Assembly (NCBI RefSeq): GCF_044068515.1
Contig: NZ_JBIPKI010000002.1
Coordinates: 62,001-126,000 of the forward strand
From: Desulfurivibrio sp044068515
GTDB taxonomy: Bacteria > Desulfobacterota > Desulfobulbia > Desulfobulbales > Desulfurivibrionaceae
Length of the DNA stretch: 64,000 bases
Direction: 5' to 3'
In this document: positions 26,197 through 36,007 of the stretch, in pieces
Layout of the letters: every line of letters begins with the position of its first letter
How positions within the stretch are numbered: the stretch's first letter is position 1
Made by a program: the position numbers and the translations under genes
Notes under the pieces: generated by a model
Databases searched by the model: none
The model's input: the letters and a program-made list of their open reading frames with translations, nothing else
What the model was told of the DNA's origin: nothing

Positions 26197-29100
26197 ATGA
26201 GTGAAATAAAGTTGCAAATCAACGGCCAGACGGTGGCGGCGGAGGAGGGGATGACCATCCTGGAAGCCGCCCGCCGGGCCGGGATTCATATTCCTACCCT
26301 GTGCCATGTCGAAGGCAAGATCTCGGCGGAGGAGTGCGAGCTTTGCCTGGTGGAAGTGGCGGGCCGGCAGGAACCGGTACGGGCCTGCGCCACTCCGGTT
26401 GCCTCCGGCCAGGAGGTCAGCACTGATAGCCAGGCCCTGGTCGAACATCGCAAGGCCCGGTTGACGATCCTGGCGGAAACCCATTTCGGCGACTGCAAGG
26501 CCCCCTGCAACCTGACTTGCCCGGGCCAGATCAATGTCCAGGGTTATATCGCCCATGTCGCCAAGGGGCAGTACGAGGAAGCGGTCCGCCTGGTCATGGA
26601 GCGCAACCCGTTTCCCTTCTCGGTCGGGCGGGTTTGCCCCCGCTTCTGCGAGACCCGCTGCCGGCGCCTGCTGGTCGATGAATCGGTTTCCATCAACCAC
26701 CTCAAACGTTTTGTCGCCGACTGGTGCATGACCAACAAGGTTGACCTCAAGTTGAAGAAGGCCGCCCCCACCGGCAAGCGGGTGGCGGTGGTGGGCGGTG
26801 GTCCGGCCGGCCTGACCGCGGCCTATTATCTGGCCCTTCAGGGCCATGAGGTCTCGGTCTTCGAAGCCGCCCCCAAGCTGGGCGGGATGCTGCGCTACGG
26901 GTTGCCCCGCTACAAGATTCCCGACAATATCCTCGATTATGAAATCAGCACCATCCTGCGTCTGGGCATTTCCGTTCGCCTGGGGCAGCGCTGGGGCCGC
27001 GATTTTTCTCTCCAGGATCTCCAGGATAAAGGATATGGCGCCATCCTCCTGACCATCGGGGCCAATTTTGATGAGCCCCTGGAAATTGAAGGCGGCTCGC
27101 TGCCCGGCGTGATTCCCGCCCTCAAACTGCTGCGCCAGGTCAATGAAGGCACTCCGGCCCATTACGGCAAGCGGGCGGCGGTGATCGGCGGCAACAACAC
27201 CGCCATGGAAGCGGCCCGCTCCCTGCTGCGCTTCGGTGTGGAAGAGGTAACGGTGATCTATCCCCGGGCCCAGACCGAAATGCCTGCCAACCAGCGCAAT
27301 ATCCGGGAGGCCGAGGCGGAAGGGGTTCAATTTTTACTGATGGCTTCGCCGATCAAGGTCGACCGGGCGCCGGATGGTCTTGATGTCGAACTGATCCGGA
27401 TGAAACTGGGCGAACCCGACAGCAAGGGCATCCGCTACCCGGAAGCGATTCCCGGCTCCAGCATCAATATGGGAGTTGATACGGTGGTGGTGGCCATGGG
27501 TCAATCAGCCTGTGCCGGCCCCCTCATGAGCGGTGAACTGGAAGAAACCCTGGAGTTGACCCCCAAGAACAACATCAAGTCCAACCCCCGCAATTTTCAG
27601 ACCAACCACCCCGGAATTTATGCCGCCGGCGACGCCACCAACGGGCCCCGCTCGGTCATCCAGGCGGTGGTCGCGGCCCGGCGGGCGGCGGACAATATCC
27701 ATCTCCAGCTGATGAACCTGGGCAAGGAGCCGCCCGAAGTCCGCTTCAACTTCAGCCGGGGCAAGAGTTTCGACAATGTCGACCTGGCCAACTTTGAAGG
27801 CATTCGGGTCAAGCTGCGGGAAAAAATGCCGGCTCGGCCCCCGGAGCGGGCCATTCAGGATTTTCATGAGATCCGCCTGGGCTTTTCCGAACAAATGGCC
27901 CGTACCGAAGCGGCTCGTTGCCTGTCCTGCGGCTGCACCGCCTTCGACCGTTGCGATTTGAAGCGTTTGGCCATCGAATACGAGGTGGATCCCAACAAGA
28001 CCGGGATGGGCACCAAGCCCGTTTATCCCCGCTTCAATGAGCATCCCACCATCACGGTGGACCTCAACAAATGCATTTACTGCCGCAACTGCGCCAATGC
28101 CTGTGAATACAGAGCCCTGGATCTGGCCGCGGCATCGTTCGACGAAAAGGGCAGGGCGCAGGGCATTTCCCTGACCTTCCTTGAAAATTGCGTCTCCTGC
28201 GGCAAGTGCGTGGACAACTGCTCCACCGGGGCCCTGAACAAGAAGGACCAGATCATCCCCATCGTTTCCAATGATGTTCGCCTGGTCCGGACCACCTGTC
28301 CCTATTGCGGCGCGGGTTGCCAGATGAATCTCAAAGTCAAGGGGGATACCATCATCGAGGTCACCGCCGACCCCGAGCAGGCCCCCAACTATGGCGCCCT
28401 CTGCGTCAAAGGACGCTTCGGCTTCCATTTCGTCCAGCATCCCGACCGGCTCAAAACCCCCTTGATCCGCAAGGGCGGGCAACTGGTGGAGTGTTCCTGG
28501 GACGAGGCTCTGACCTATACGGCCAAGCGCTTCTTCGACATCAAGGCGATGTACGGATCTGACGCCATTGCCGGTTTCTCCTGCGCCCGGGCCACCAACG
28601 AAGAAAACTTTCTGATGCAGAAATTCATGCGGACGGCGATCGGGACCAACAATATCGATCACTGCGCCCGCCTCTGACACGCTCCCACGGTGGCCAGTCT
28701 GGCCATCACCTTCGGCAGCGGCGCGATGACCAATTCCATCGCCGATACCACGGTGACCGATCTCTTCCTGATGATCGGCAGCAACCCCGATACCAGCCAC
28801 CCCACCATCGGCCTGCGCATCCATCAGGCCCTGGACCGGGGGGCCCGGATGATCGTCATAGATCCCCGCAAGACCAGGTTCGCCGAACGGGCTGATCTCT
28901 GGCTCTCGATTCAGCCCGGCACCGACGTGGCCCTGCTCAATTCCATGATGCACGTCATCCTCAAGGAAGAGCTCTGGGATAAAAAATACGTTGAGGAAAG
29001 AACCGAGGATTTCGCTGAACTGGTTGAACTGGTGGAGAAATACCCCCCCGAAGAAGCCGCTGCCATCTGCGGGGTGAGCGCTGAGCAGATCCGCCAGGCC

Positions 29101-30312
29101 GCCCGGATGTATGCGGCCCCGGGCCGGCACGCCACCTTCCATGGCATGGGGATCACCCACTACGCCACCGGCACCGACCGGGTCAAGTCGATTGCCAACC
29201 TGGCCATGCTCTGCGGCAAGGTCGGTTTTCCCGGCGGGGGCTGCAATCCCTTGCGGGGGCAGAACAACGTGCAGGGGGCCTGCGATATGGGAGCCCTGTT
29301 CAACACCCTGCCCGGCTACGGGGGCTTGAACAACGACGAATTGTTCGATCAGTACGAAAAACTCTGGAAGATCAGGCTGCCCCGCCGGCCCGGCAAACCG
29401 GCCACCGAGGTCTGGGAAAACATCCTCAAGGGCAATATCCACGCCCTCTACGTCTTCGGCGAGGATCCGGCCCTGGCCGACACCAACATCGCCCATGTCC
29501 AGGAAGCTTTGAAGGAAGTCGACTTTCTGGTGGTCCAGGACATTTTTCTCACCGATACGGCCAAGATGGCCGACGTGGTTTTACCGGCCGCCTGCTTTGC
29601 CGAAAAGGACGGGACCTTCACCTGTACCGAGCGCCGGGTCCAGAGGGTCCGCAAGGCGGTGGAGCCCCCGGGCGAGGCCAAGCCCGATTGGTGGATTTTC
29701 TCCGAGTTGGCCGGCCGGATGGGCTACGAGATGCGTTACAGCAAGGCTGAGGATATTTTCGAGGAAGTCCGCCAGCTCTTGCCCCAGTACCGGGGGATTA
29801 CATACGATCGGCTGGAACGCGAGGGCTTGCAGTGGCCGGTGCCCAGCGAGGATCATCCCGGCACCCCGGTACTCCATATCGACAAGTTCACCCGGGGGCG
29901 GGGCCTCTTCGTGCCGGAAAAATTCATCCCGCCCCAGGAACCGGTGGATGGCGAATATCCCATGCTCTTCACGACCATTCGGGAATACGCCCGCTATAAT
30001 TTCAGCAGCATGACCGGCAAAACCCCGGAGATCGACGTGATCGCCCCCGAGGCCCTGGCCGAGGTTCATCCCGCCGATGCTCAGCGAATGGGGATCATAA
30101 ATGGCGCCAAGCTGAAAATCAGTTCCCGCCGCGGTTCGGTGGAAATCAAGGCTAGGATAACCGACCGGACCCAGGAAGGGACGATTTCAGCCCCCTACAA
30201 TTTCGCCGAAACCCCGGTCAACTACTTGACCCTGGACGCTCTGGACCGGCTTTCCCGGACCCCGGAATACAAGCTGTGCGCCGTCCGGGTCGAGGTTTTA
30301 TCAGATAACTAA
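26197..30312 (+). CDS. fdhA: Selenocysteine formate dehydrogenase fused to N-terminal ferredoxin/GltD-like FAD module
   Basis: 1371 residues with the in-frame UGA at 28675-28677 read as Sec827 (context HCARL-U-HAPTV, the FdhA active site). Order: [2Fe-2S] ferredoxin (1-80), cysteine-rich GltD/DPYD-type Fe-S domain (~90-185), FAD/NAD(P) oxidoreductase (VAVVGGGPAGLTAAYYL at ~196; IYAAGDATNGPRS), CLSCGC motif (~575), two [4Fe-4S] (CIYCRNCANACEYRA; CVSCGKCVDNCS), then the molybdopterin/tungstopterin catalytic domain from CPYCGAGC (~701). It interconverts CO2 and formate, feeding Fhs. The GltD-like part suggests an NAD(P)H route, and hdrA-mvhD downstream suggest a multi-subunit, possibly bifurcating complex. 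Cytoplasmic: no Tat signal. Confidence 0.93.
28675..28707 (+). promoter_or_regulatory. UGA-Sec codon and SECIS-like hairpin in fdhA
   Basis: UGA at 28675-28677; 12 nt later GGTGGCC (28689-28695) pairs with GGCCATC (28701-28707, one G-U) around loop AGTCT. Placement, 7-bp stem and a loop with GU match the bacterial SECIS of E. coli fdhF, whose loop region also contains GUCU. Confidence 0.8.
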
Positions 30313-30331
30313 AGGCAAGGTCCGGGGTTCA

Positions 30332-30357
30332 AGAGCCAAGACGGCTGTCTTGGCTCT
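30332..30357 (+). promoter_or_regulatory. Hairpin between fdhA and hdrA
   Basis: AGAGCCAAGAC (30332-30342) and GTCTTGGCTCT (30347-30357) form a perfect 11-bp stem with loop GGCT. An outer pairing CAAGGT (30316-30321)/ACCTTG (30368-30373) can extend it. No T-run follows, so mRNA processing or stability control is more likely than termination. Confidence 0.5.
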
Positions 30358-30399
30358 ACCAAAATGAACCTTGAGACTGCATTCAATGGGAGTTGCAAT

Positions 30400-33300
30400 A
30401 TGACCAAGGCAATGGATAAAAAGGCGGGCGCCGTGCTGGTGGTCGGTGGCGGGGTGGCCGGAGTTCAGGCCGCTCTGGATCTGACCGAGCTGGGCTATTA
30501 CGTCTACCTGGTGGAAAAGGCGGCGGCCATCGGCGGGGCCATGGCCATGCTGGACAAGACCTTTCCCACCAATGACTGTTCGCTCTGAATACTCGCGCCG
30601 AAGCTGGTAGAGGCCGGTCGGTCTCCCAACATTGAGATTCTCAGCAACACCGATTTTCTGGGGCTCAGCGGCAAGCCCGGATCCTTCACCGCCAGGCTGC
30701 GGGTGCGGCCCCGTTATATCGACCCCGATAAATGCACGGCCTGCGGGATGTGTACCCAGTACTGCCCCCGCCACCTGGTGGATGACTATAACGAGGGGTT
30801 GGCCCTGACCCGGCCTATCCATATCGACTATCCCCAGGCGGTGCCGGCCAGCTATTTCATTGACCCGGAGGTCTGCCTCCACCTCAAGCACGGAACCTGT
30901 AAAATCTGCGTGCCGGTTTGCCAGAGCAAGGCCATCGATTTTTCCCAGCAGCCGGAAGATCGCGAGGTCAAAGTCGGGGCGGTGATCATGGCGCCCGGGT
31001 TCGGCCGGGTGCCTGATTCCGTGTTGGCCAAATACAGCTACGGCCGGCACCCCGATGTCGTCACCAGCCTGGAATTCGAACGGCTGCTCTGTGCCTCCGG
31101 ACCTTTCGAGGGTGAATTGCTGCGGCTTTCCGACCGCCAGCATCCAAAAAAAATCGCTTTCATCCAGTGTGTCGGTTCCCGTGATCTCGGCTGCGACAAC
31201 GGCTACTGCTCCTCGGTCTGCTGTATGTACGCGATCAAGGAGGCCCTGGTGGCCAAGGAGCACGAACCTGACCTGGAAATAACCATTTATTACATGGATA
31301 TGCGGACGCAGGGCAAAGGTTTCGACGCCGCCCGGACCCGTGCCGAGGCCAAGGGGATCAAGTTCGTCCGGGCCCGGGTTGCCGATGTCATGCCTTGGGA
31401 TAAACAGCTCAAGTTGACCTACTCCACCCTGGAAGGGGGCCACTATTTTGAAGCCTACGACATGGTGGTGCTCTCGGTGGGCTTGGACGCTCCCCGCGAC
31501 GCGGTCAATCTGGCTAAAGTAGCCGGTTTTGCCCTCAACAATTACGATTTCTGCCAAACCTCGACCTTCGATCCCCTCCAGACCAGTCAGGCGGGGGTGC
31601 TGGTGGCCGGGGCCTTCCAGGGCCCCAAGGATATCCCGGAAAGCGTCACCCAGTCCAGCGCCGCCGCCGGCCTGGTTTCGGCCCTGACCAAGCAGGACCG
31701 GGGCAAGGGCTTCGTGGTCAAGGAATATCCCGAGGAGCAGCAGCTGGGCGATGACGAAGAAGTCCGGATTGGGGTTTTCGTCTGCCATTGCGGGGTGAAT
31801 ATCGCCGGGGTGGTGGACGTGCCCGACGTCGATCAGTACGTGGAAGGGATGGAGGGGGTGGTTTACCACGCCCAGAGTCTCTACAGCTGCTCCCAGGACG
31901 CCCAGGAGGTCCTCAAGCAGAAGATCAAGGAGCACCGCCTCAACCGGGTGGTCATCGCGGCCTGTTCGCCCCGGACCCATGAGCCGCTCTTTCAGGAAAC
32001 CCTCAAGGATGCTGGGTTAAATCGTTGTCTTTTCGAGATGGTTAATATCCGCGATCAATGCTCCTGGGTCCATGCCAACGAACCGTTCGCCGCCACCGCC
32101 AAGTCCAAGGACCTGGTCCGGATGGGAATTGCCAAGGCTCGCCACATCAAGCCGCTTCCCGAGCAAACGGTGCCGGTGATCGATAAAGCCGTGGTCATCG
32201 GGGGGGGAATTGCCGGCATGACCGCCGCCCTGAACCTGGCCGAGCAGGGTTTTGCCACCGCCCTGGTGGAAAGGGAGGGCCAGCTGGGAGGCCACTTGCG
32301 GGACGCCCATTACACCCTGCAGGGCGACGAAGTGGGCAAAACCCTCCAGAGTTTGATCAACAAAGTCCAGAAGCATAAAAATATCGAGCTTTATACCAAC
32401 ACCGAACTGGTCCAGATCAATGGTTACGTGGGCAATTTTTCCTCTCAGCTCAAAAGTGCCCAAGGCAAGGACCGGGAGACCACCATCGATCACGGGGTGG
32501 TGGTAATCGCCAGCGGGGGCCGGGAACATCGCCCGGAAAAGGTGCTGCAGGCCCCGATCAAGTATTCCGCCAAGGTGGTCACCCAGAGCGAGTTGGAAAA
32601 AAGGCTGGCCGGCCGGGCCAAAAATCGGGCTCCGGGATCGGTGGTGATGATCCAGTGCGCCGGCAGCCGGGGTGACGATCTTGCTTACTGCAGCAAGAAG
32701 TGCTGTAACGATGCGGTGAAAAATGCCCTCAAAATCAAGGATATCAACCCCGAATCGCAGGTGGTGGTGCTTTATCGCGACCTGCGGACCTATGGCTATG
32801 CCGAGGATGCCTACCGCGAGGCCCGGGAAAAGGGAGTGCTCTTCATTCCCTACAGCCTCGAGAATATGCCCCGGCTCAGCGCCGCCGGCAAGGCTCCCAA
32901 GGTTTCCTTCTACGACCCCATTCTCCGTGACGATGTCGCCCTCAGTCCGGACCTGCTGGTCCTGAGCACCGGCATCGTGCCCCATGGCACCGATGAATTG
33001 AGCAAGTTGCTCAAGGTTCCGGTCAACCAGGACAAGTTCTATCTGGAGGCCCACGTCAAGTTGCGGCCGGTGGAATTGCCGGTTTCCGGGGTTTATGTCT
33101 GCGGCTTGGCCCATTCGCCCCAGCCGGTGGAGGAGATCATCGTCCAGGCTCAGGCGGCGGCGGCCAAGGCGGCCATTCCCCTGGTCAAGGGCCATGTTTC
33201 TGTGGAACCCACCGTGTCCACCGTGGACCAGGAACTCTGTATCGGCTGCGGCCTGTGCGAAGCCCTTTGTCCCTACAAGGCCATTCGGACCTTCAAGGAC

Positions 33301-33459
33301 GAAAACAAGAAGCGCAAGGCGGAAACGATCACCGCCTCCTGCAAGGGGTGCGGCATCTGCGCGTCCCATTGCCCGGTCTTTGCCATTTCCATGGGCGGTT
33401 TTACCGATGAGCAGATCAGCGCCCAGATCGAGGCCTTTGGCGACGTCAAAAAGAATTAG
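30400..33459 (+). CDS. hdrA: Selenocysteine HdrA-like flavoprotein with two HdrA modules
   Basis: 1019 residues with in-frame UGA at 30586-30588 read as Sec63 (NDCSL-U-ILAPKLVEAG, where other HdrA have Cys). Module 1: FAD site LVVGGGVAGVQAALDL, [4Fe-4S] CTACGMCTQYCPRH (~113) and the CVGSRDLG / CSSVCCMYA block. Module 2: second FAD site AVVIGGGIAGMTAALNL (~597) and CAGSRGDD / CSKKCC block. Two ferredoxin motifs end it (CIGCGLCEALCP; CKGCGICASHCP). HdrA is the flavin electron-bifurcating hub of Hdr complexes. No hdrBC is present; partners here are FdhA and MvhD, as in known Fdh-HdrA-MvhD sets of sulfate reducers. Start at 30400 (TGGGAG upstream); the frame opens at 30364. Confidence 0.92.
30586..30625 (+). 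promoter_or_regulatory. UGA-Sec codon and SECIS-like hairpin in hdrA
   Basis: UGA at 30586-30588. At +22, GAGGCC (30610-30615) pairs with GGTCTC (30620-30625, one G-U) around loop GGTC. The distance is slightly longer than in fdhF, but the stem and GU-containing loop fit a bacterial SECIS. Confidence 0.62.
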
Positions 33460-33469
33460 GGTGCATACC

Positions 33470-33501
33470 GCTGCCGAGGGGCCGGCAGCAACCTGTTTTT
33501 T
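33470..33501 (+). terminator. Weak terminator-like hairpin between hdrA and mvhD
   Basis: GCTGCCG (33470-33476)/CGGCAGC (33483-33489), loop AGGGGC, followed six bases later by six T (33496-33501). The gap before the T-run makes full termination unlikely; partial attenuation of mvhD is possible. Confidence 0.35.
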
Positions 33502-33566
33502 GCCGATTTCGTCCAATCCCGGACGTTACATTTTGCGAGATTTTCAAATAGTGAGGAGTGGCTTTT

Positions 33567-34172
33567 ATGGCTGGTGAAGAATTCAATCCCCGGATCCTGG
33601 GATTTCTCTGTAATTGGTGCTGTTACGCGGCCGCCGATTCGGCCGGGGTTTCACGCTACCAGTATCCCCCCAATCTGCGGACCATCCGGATCATGTGCAC
33701 CGGCAGGTTGGATCCGGCTTTTGTCTTTCGCGGGTTCGCCGAAGGGGCCGACGGCATCTTCACCGGTGGCTGACAACTTGGTGAATGCCATTACCAGGTT
33801 GGTAATTATGATGCCATGGGCGCCAGTTTTCTGATTAAAAAGGTACTGGCCGAGGTGGGCTTAAAACCCGAGCGCTTCAATCTGCAGTGGGCTTCGGCGG
33901 CGGAAGCGCCCCGTTTTGTCCGCCTGATCACCGATTTCACCGCCGAGGTCAAAAAGCTCGGCCCCATCGGGGAAAGTGAAGGCTTGAGCCCGGCCGAGCT
34001 GCAAAAGCGCCTGCAGGCGGCCCTGAAGCTGGTGGAAGATCGCAAGGTGCGGGTGGCCTTCGGCAACGCCACCAAGGCCATGCGCAAGGACGGCATTTTC
34101 ACCCAGGAACACATCGACGGGGTTTTTGCCGCCAAGCTGGAAAAAGCCATTCAATCGGGCTTAGCCGGCTGA
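33567..34172 (+). CDS. mvhD: Selenocysteine MvhD-type [2Fe-2S] electron-transfer protein
   Basis: 201 residues with in-frame UGA at 33771-33773 read as Sec69. The MvhD core is continuous across it: FLCNWCCYAAADSAGVSR, MCTGRLDPAFVFRGFAEGADGI, then GG-U-QLGECHYQVGNYDA, where VhuD of methanogens also has Sec. The C-terminal half (~85-201) is the helical region typical of longer MvhD homologues. MvhD passes electrons between a hydrogenase or formate dehydrogenase and HdrA; with FdhA upstream and no hydrogenase genes, formate is the likely partner here. GAGGAGTG precedes the ATG by 8 nt; a GTG lies three codons upstream. Confidence 0.92.
33771..33806 (+). promoter_or_regulatory. UGA-Sec codon and SECIS-like hairpin in mvhD
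   Basis: UGA at 33771-33773. At +17, ATTACC (33790-33795) pairs perfectly with GGTAAT (33801-33806) around loop AGGTT. Size and position match the hairpins after the fdhA and hdrA UGA codons. Confidence 0.68.
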
Positions 34173-34251
34173 TTGACCGGGGACCGTAACGACCGGGCCC
34201 CAATGAAGCCTGCTGATTCCTAACCAACCTCAGCCCGTTAAGCTGTCCCTG

Positions 34252-34297
34252 GCAGCGCCGAAGTCTTGGTCCCTTGAGCCCGGTTGCTTGGCGCTGC
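34252..34297. terminator. Inverted repeat between convergent mvhD and nadC
   Basis: GCAGCGCC (34252-34259) and GGCGCTGC (34290-34297), perfect 8-bp arms 30 nt apart in the convergent 144-bp gap. There is no T-run on either side, so a terminator role is only suggested by position. Confidence 0.3.
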
Positions 34298-34316
34298 GAG
34301 GGGCGGCAGGGCGTGG

Positions 34317-35186
34317 TTAGCTAACCTTTGCGATTTCCATGCTGATGTCCCGGGCCGGAGCCGAGTGGGTGAGGGCGCCGATGGAAATGCGGTCCACCCC
34401 GCTTGCCGCGATCTCGCGGACATTGGCAAGGTTGACCCCCCCCGAGGCCTCGGTGACGGCCCGGCCCCGGATCTGGGCCACGGCCCGGCCCATCAGGGCG
34501 GAGCTCATATTGTCCAGCATGATAATTTCCACCCCGGCGGCCAAAGCTTCCTCCACCTGGGCCAGGGTTTCGCACTCTACCTCGACCTCCATGTTGCGCC
34601 GATTGTATTCCCGCACCTTCCGCACCGCGGCCGCAATTGAACCGGCCGCCGCAATGTGGTTGTCCTTGATCAGAATTCCATCATTGAGATTGAAGCGATG
34701 ATTGACCCCGCCGCCAACCCGTACCGCGTATTTTTCGAGGGCGCGCAAGCCGGGGGTGGTTTTGCGGGTATCCATGATCTGCACCGGCAGTCCCGCCACC
34801 GCAGCGACAAATGCGGCGGTCAGAGTGGCGATGCCGGAAAGATGCTGGCAGAGGTTTAAGGCCAGGCGCTCGGCGGCCAGCAGATCCCGGAGTGGTCCGG
34901 CCAGGCGGAGAATGATTTCCCCCGCCTCGACCCGCCGGCCGTCGGCCTGGGGCTGGCAGGAAATCGCGGGGTTGAGGGTTTGAAATACCAGGGGAGCCAA
35001 ATGTTCGACCCCGGCCAGAACCATCTTTTCCTTGGCGATAAAAATTGCCGAACCCGTCATTGCCGGAGCAAAAATCGCCGCCCCGGTTATATCGCCCCGC
35101 CCCAGATCCTCGTCCAGGAAGCCCCGCAAGGCCTGCTGCAAGTCGGGATTTTTGAACAAATCCAGATTTTGGCTGTCTCTTTCCAT
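34317..35186 (-). CDS. nadC: Nicotinate-nucleotide pyrophosphorylase (quinolinate phosphoribosyltransferase)
   Basis: 289 residues, standard NadC length. Visible motifs are FLDEDLGRGDITG at the N terminus, ALNLCQHLSGIAT, MDTRKTTPGLRALEKYAVRVGGG (Arg/Lys/His quinolinate and PRPP site), LIKDNHI, VEVECETL, IMLDNMS and the final TEASGGVNLANVREIAASGVDRIS. It converts quinolinate and PRPP to nicotinate mononucleotide in de novo NAD synthesis. The start at 35186 has GAGGATC upstream; the frame runs open to 35438 but that part overlaps the divergent TPR gene. Confidence 0.96.
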   Translation of the reverse strand: MERDSQNLDLFKNPDLQQALRGFLDEDLGRGDITGAAIFAPAMTGSAIFIAKEKMVLAGVEHLAPLVFQTLNPAISCQPQADGRRVEAGEIILRLAGPLRDLLAAERLALNLCQHLSGIATLTAAFVAAVAGLPVQIMDTRKTTPGLRALEKYAVRVGGGVNHRFNLNDGILIKDNHIAAAGSIAAAVRKVREYNRRNMEVEVECETLAQVEEALAAGVEIIMLDNMSSALMGRAVAQIRGRAVTEASGGVNLANVREIAASGVDRISIGALTHSAPARDISMEIAKVS

Positions 35187-35276
35187 TAGATTGATCCTCG
35201 CGCCGTTATGCCTGGGCTGCTTTCGTCGCCAGCCGCGATTATAATGGCGGCACCAATAAGAACAAGGAGAAAAAAA

Positions 35277-35882
35277 ATGGCAGAACCAGGGACACCCGGG
35301 GCGAAAATGGTCCGCCAGGAAAAGGCTTTCTTCGCCGCCTTCGCCTGTCTGGTAATCGGTTTTCTGGCCGGGATAGTTTTCAGCATCTACAAAATGCCGG
35401 GGATCTCTGCTTCCTTTACTCACAATCCCGCCGCTCACCAGCAGGCTTTAAGCCCGGAACAGCTTCGGGTCATGGAAAGCCTGGAAAAAGCGGTGGCCGC
35501 CGATCCCGCCAATGTCCAGGCCTGGACCCAGTTGGGCCATCTCTATTTTGACACCGATCGCTTCGCACAAGCCATTGCGGCATATACCCGTTCCCTGGAA
35601 CTGGATCCGGGCAATGCCGACGTGATAACCGATCTCGGCGTCATGTACCGCCGCAACGGGCAACCGGACCAGGCCATCAGTTCCTTTGCCCGGGCCATCG
35701 CTCTGGATCCCCGCCATGAAACGGCCCGTTTCAACATGGGGGTGGTGCTGCTCCACGATTTCGATGATACCTCCGGCGCCATCAAAGTCTGGGAGGAGTT
35801 GGTGGAACTGAATCCGGTGGCCTACGCCCCCAACGGCCAGTTGGTAAGCGAACTGCTGGATGAGCTCCGCCCCGCCCCCTGA
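35277..35882 (+). CDS. Membrane-anchored TPR protein
   Basis: 201 residues. A short cytoplasmic N terminus is followed by one membrane segment (AFFAAFACLVIGFLAGIVFS, residues ~17-36), then at least three tetratricopeptide repeats (~85-180; WTQLGHLYFDTDRFAQAIAAYTR; LGVMYRRNGQPDQAISSFARA, each cited in part). Such proteins act as periplasmic scaffolds, for example the CcmH/NrfG-type cytochrome c maturation factors, but there is no ccm gene nearby and I cannot assign a partner. AAGGAG lies 8 nt before the ATG at 35277, deciding this start over upstream in-frame codons. It is divergent from nadC by 90 bp. Confidence 0.85.
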   Translation: MAEPGTPGAKMVRQEKAFFAAFACLVIGFLAGIVFSIYKMPGISASFTHNPAAHQQALSPEQLRVMESLEKAVAADPANVQAWTQLGHLYFDTDRFAQAIAAYTRSLELDPGNADVITDLGVMYRRNGQPDQAISSFARAIALDPRHETARFNMGVVLLHDFDDTSGAIKVWEELVELNPVAYAPNGQLVSELLDELRPAP

Positions 35883-36007
35883 ACCCCGGTGCTGCCTCGT
35901 CGCAACAAGGGCCAAGCTGCCTCCCCCCTGGCCGGCCCCGCCTTCCTGGCCGGCTGTTGCCCCGGCAAGGAGCTTTTTTCATGCTTGCCGGTTTTCCCTG
36001 GTGTATA

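Noticed and set aside
28675..28690. fdhA read as two genes or a frameshifted pseudogene
   Set aside because: The only interruption is a UGA in the same frame at the FdhA active-site position, with conserved HAPTV after it and a SECIS-like hairpin.
30586..30703. A 62-residue orphan gene followed by a truncated HdrA
   Set aside because: The frame continues without shift through ILAPKLVEAG, the conserved HdrA segment; selenocysteine explains it.
33771..33816. Broken mvhD pseudogene
   Set aside because: The in-frame UGA sits at the known VhuD Sec position and QLGECHY follows directly.
35187..35438. N-terminal extension of nadC
   Set aside because: It overlaps the divergent TPR gene and the ATG at 35186 with GAGGATC gives the standard NadC N terminus.
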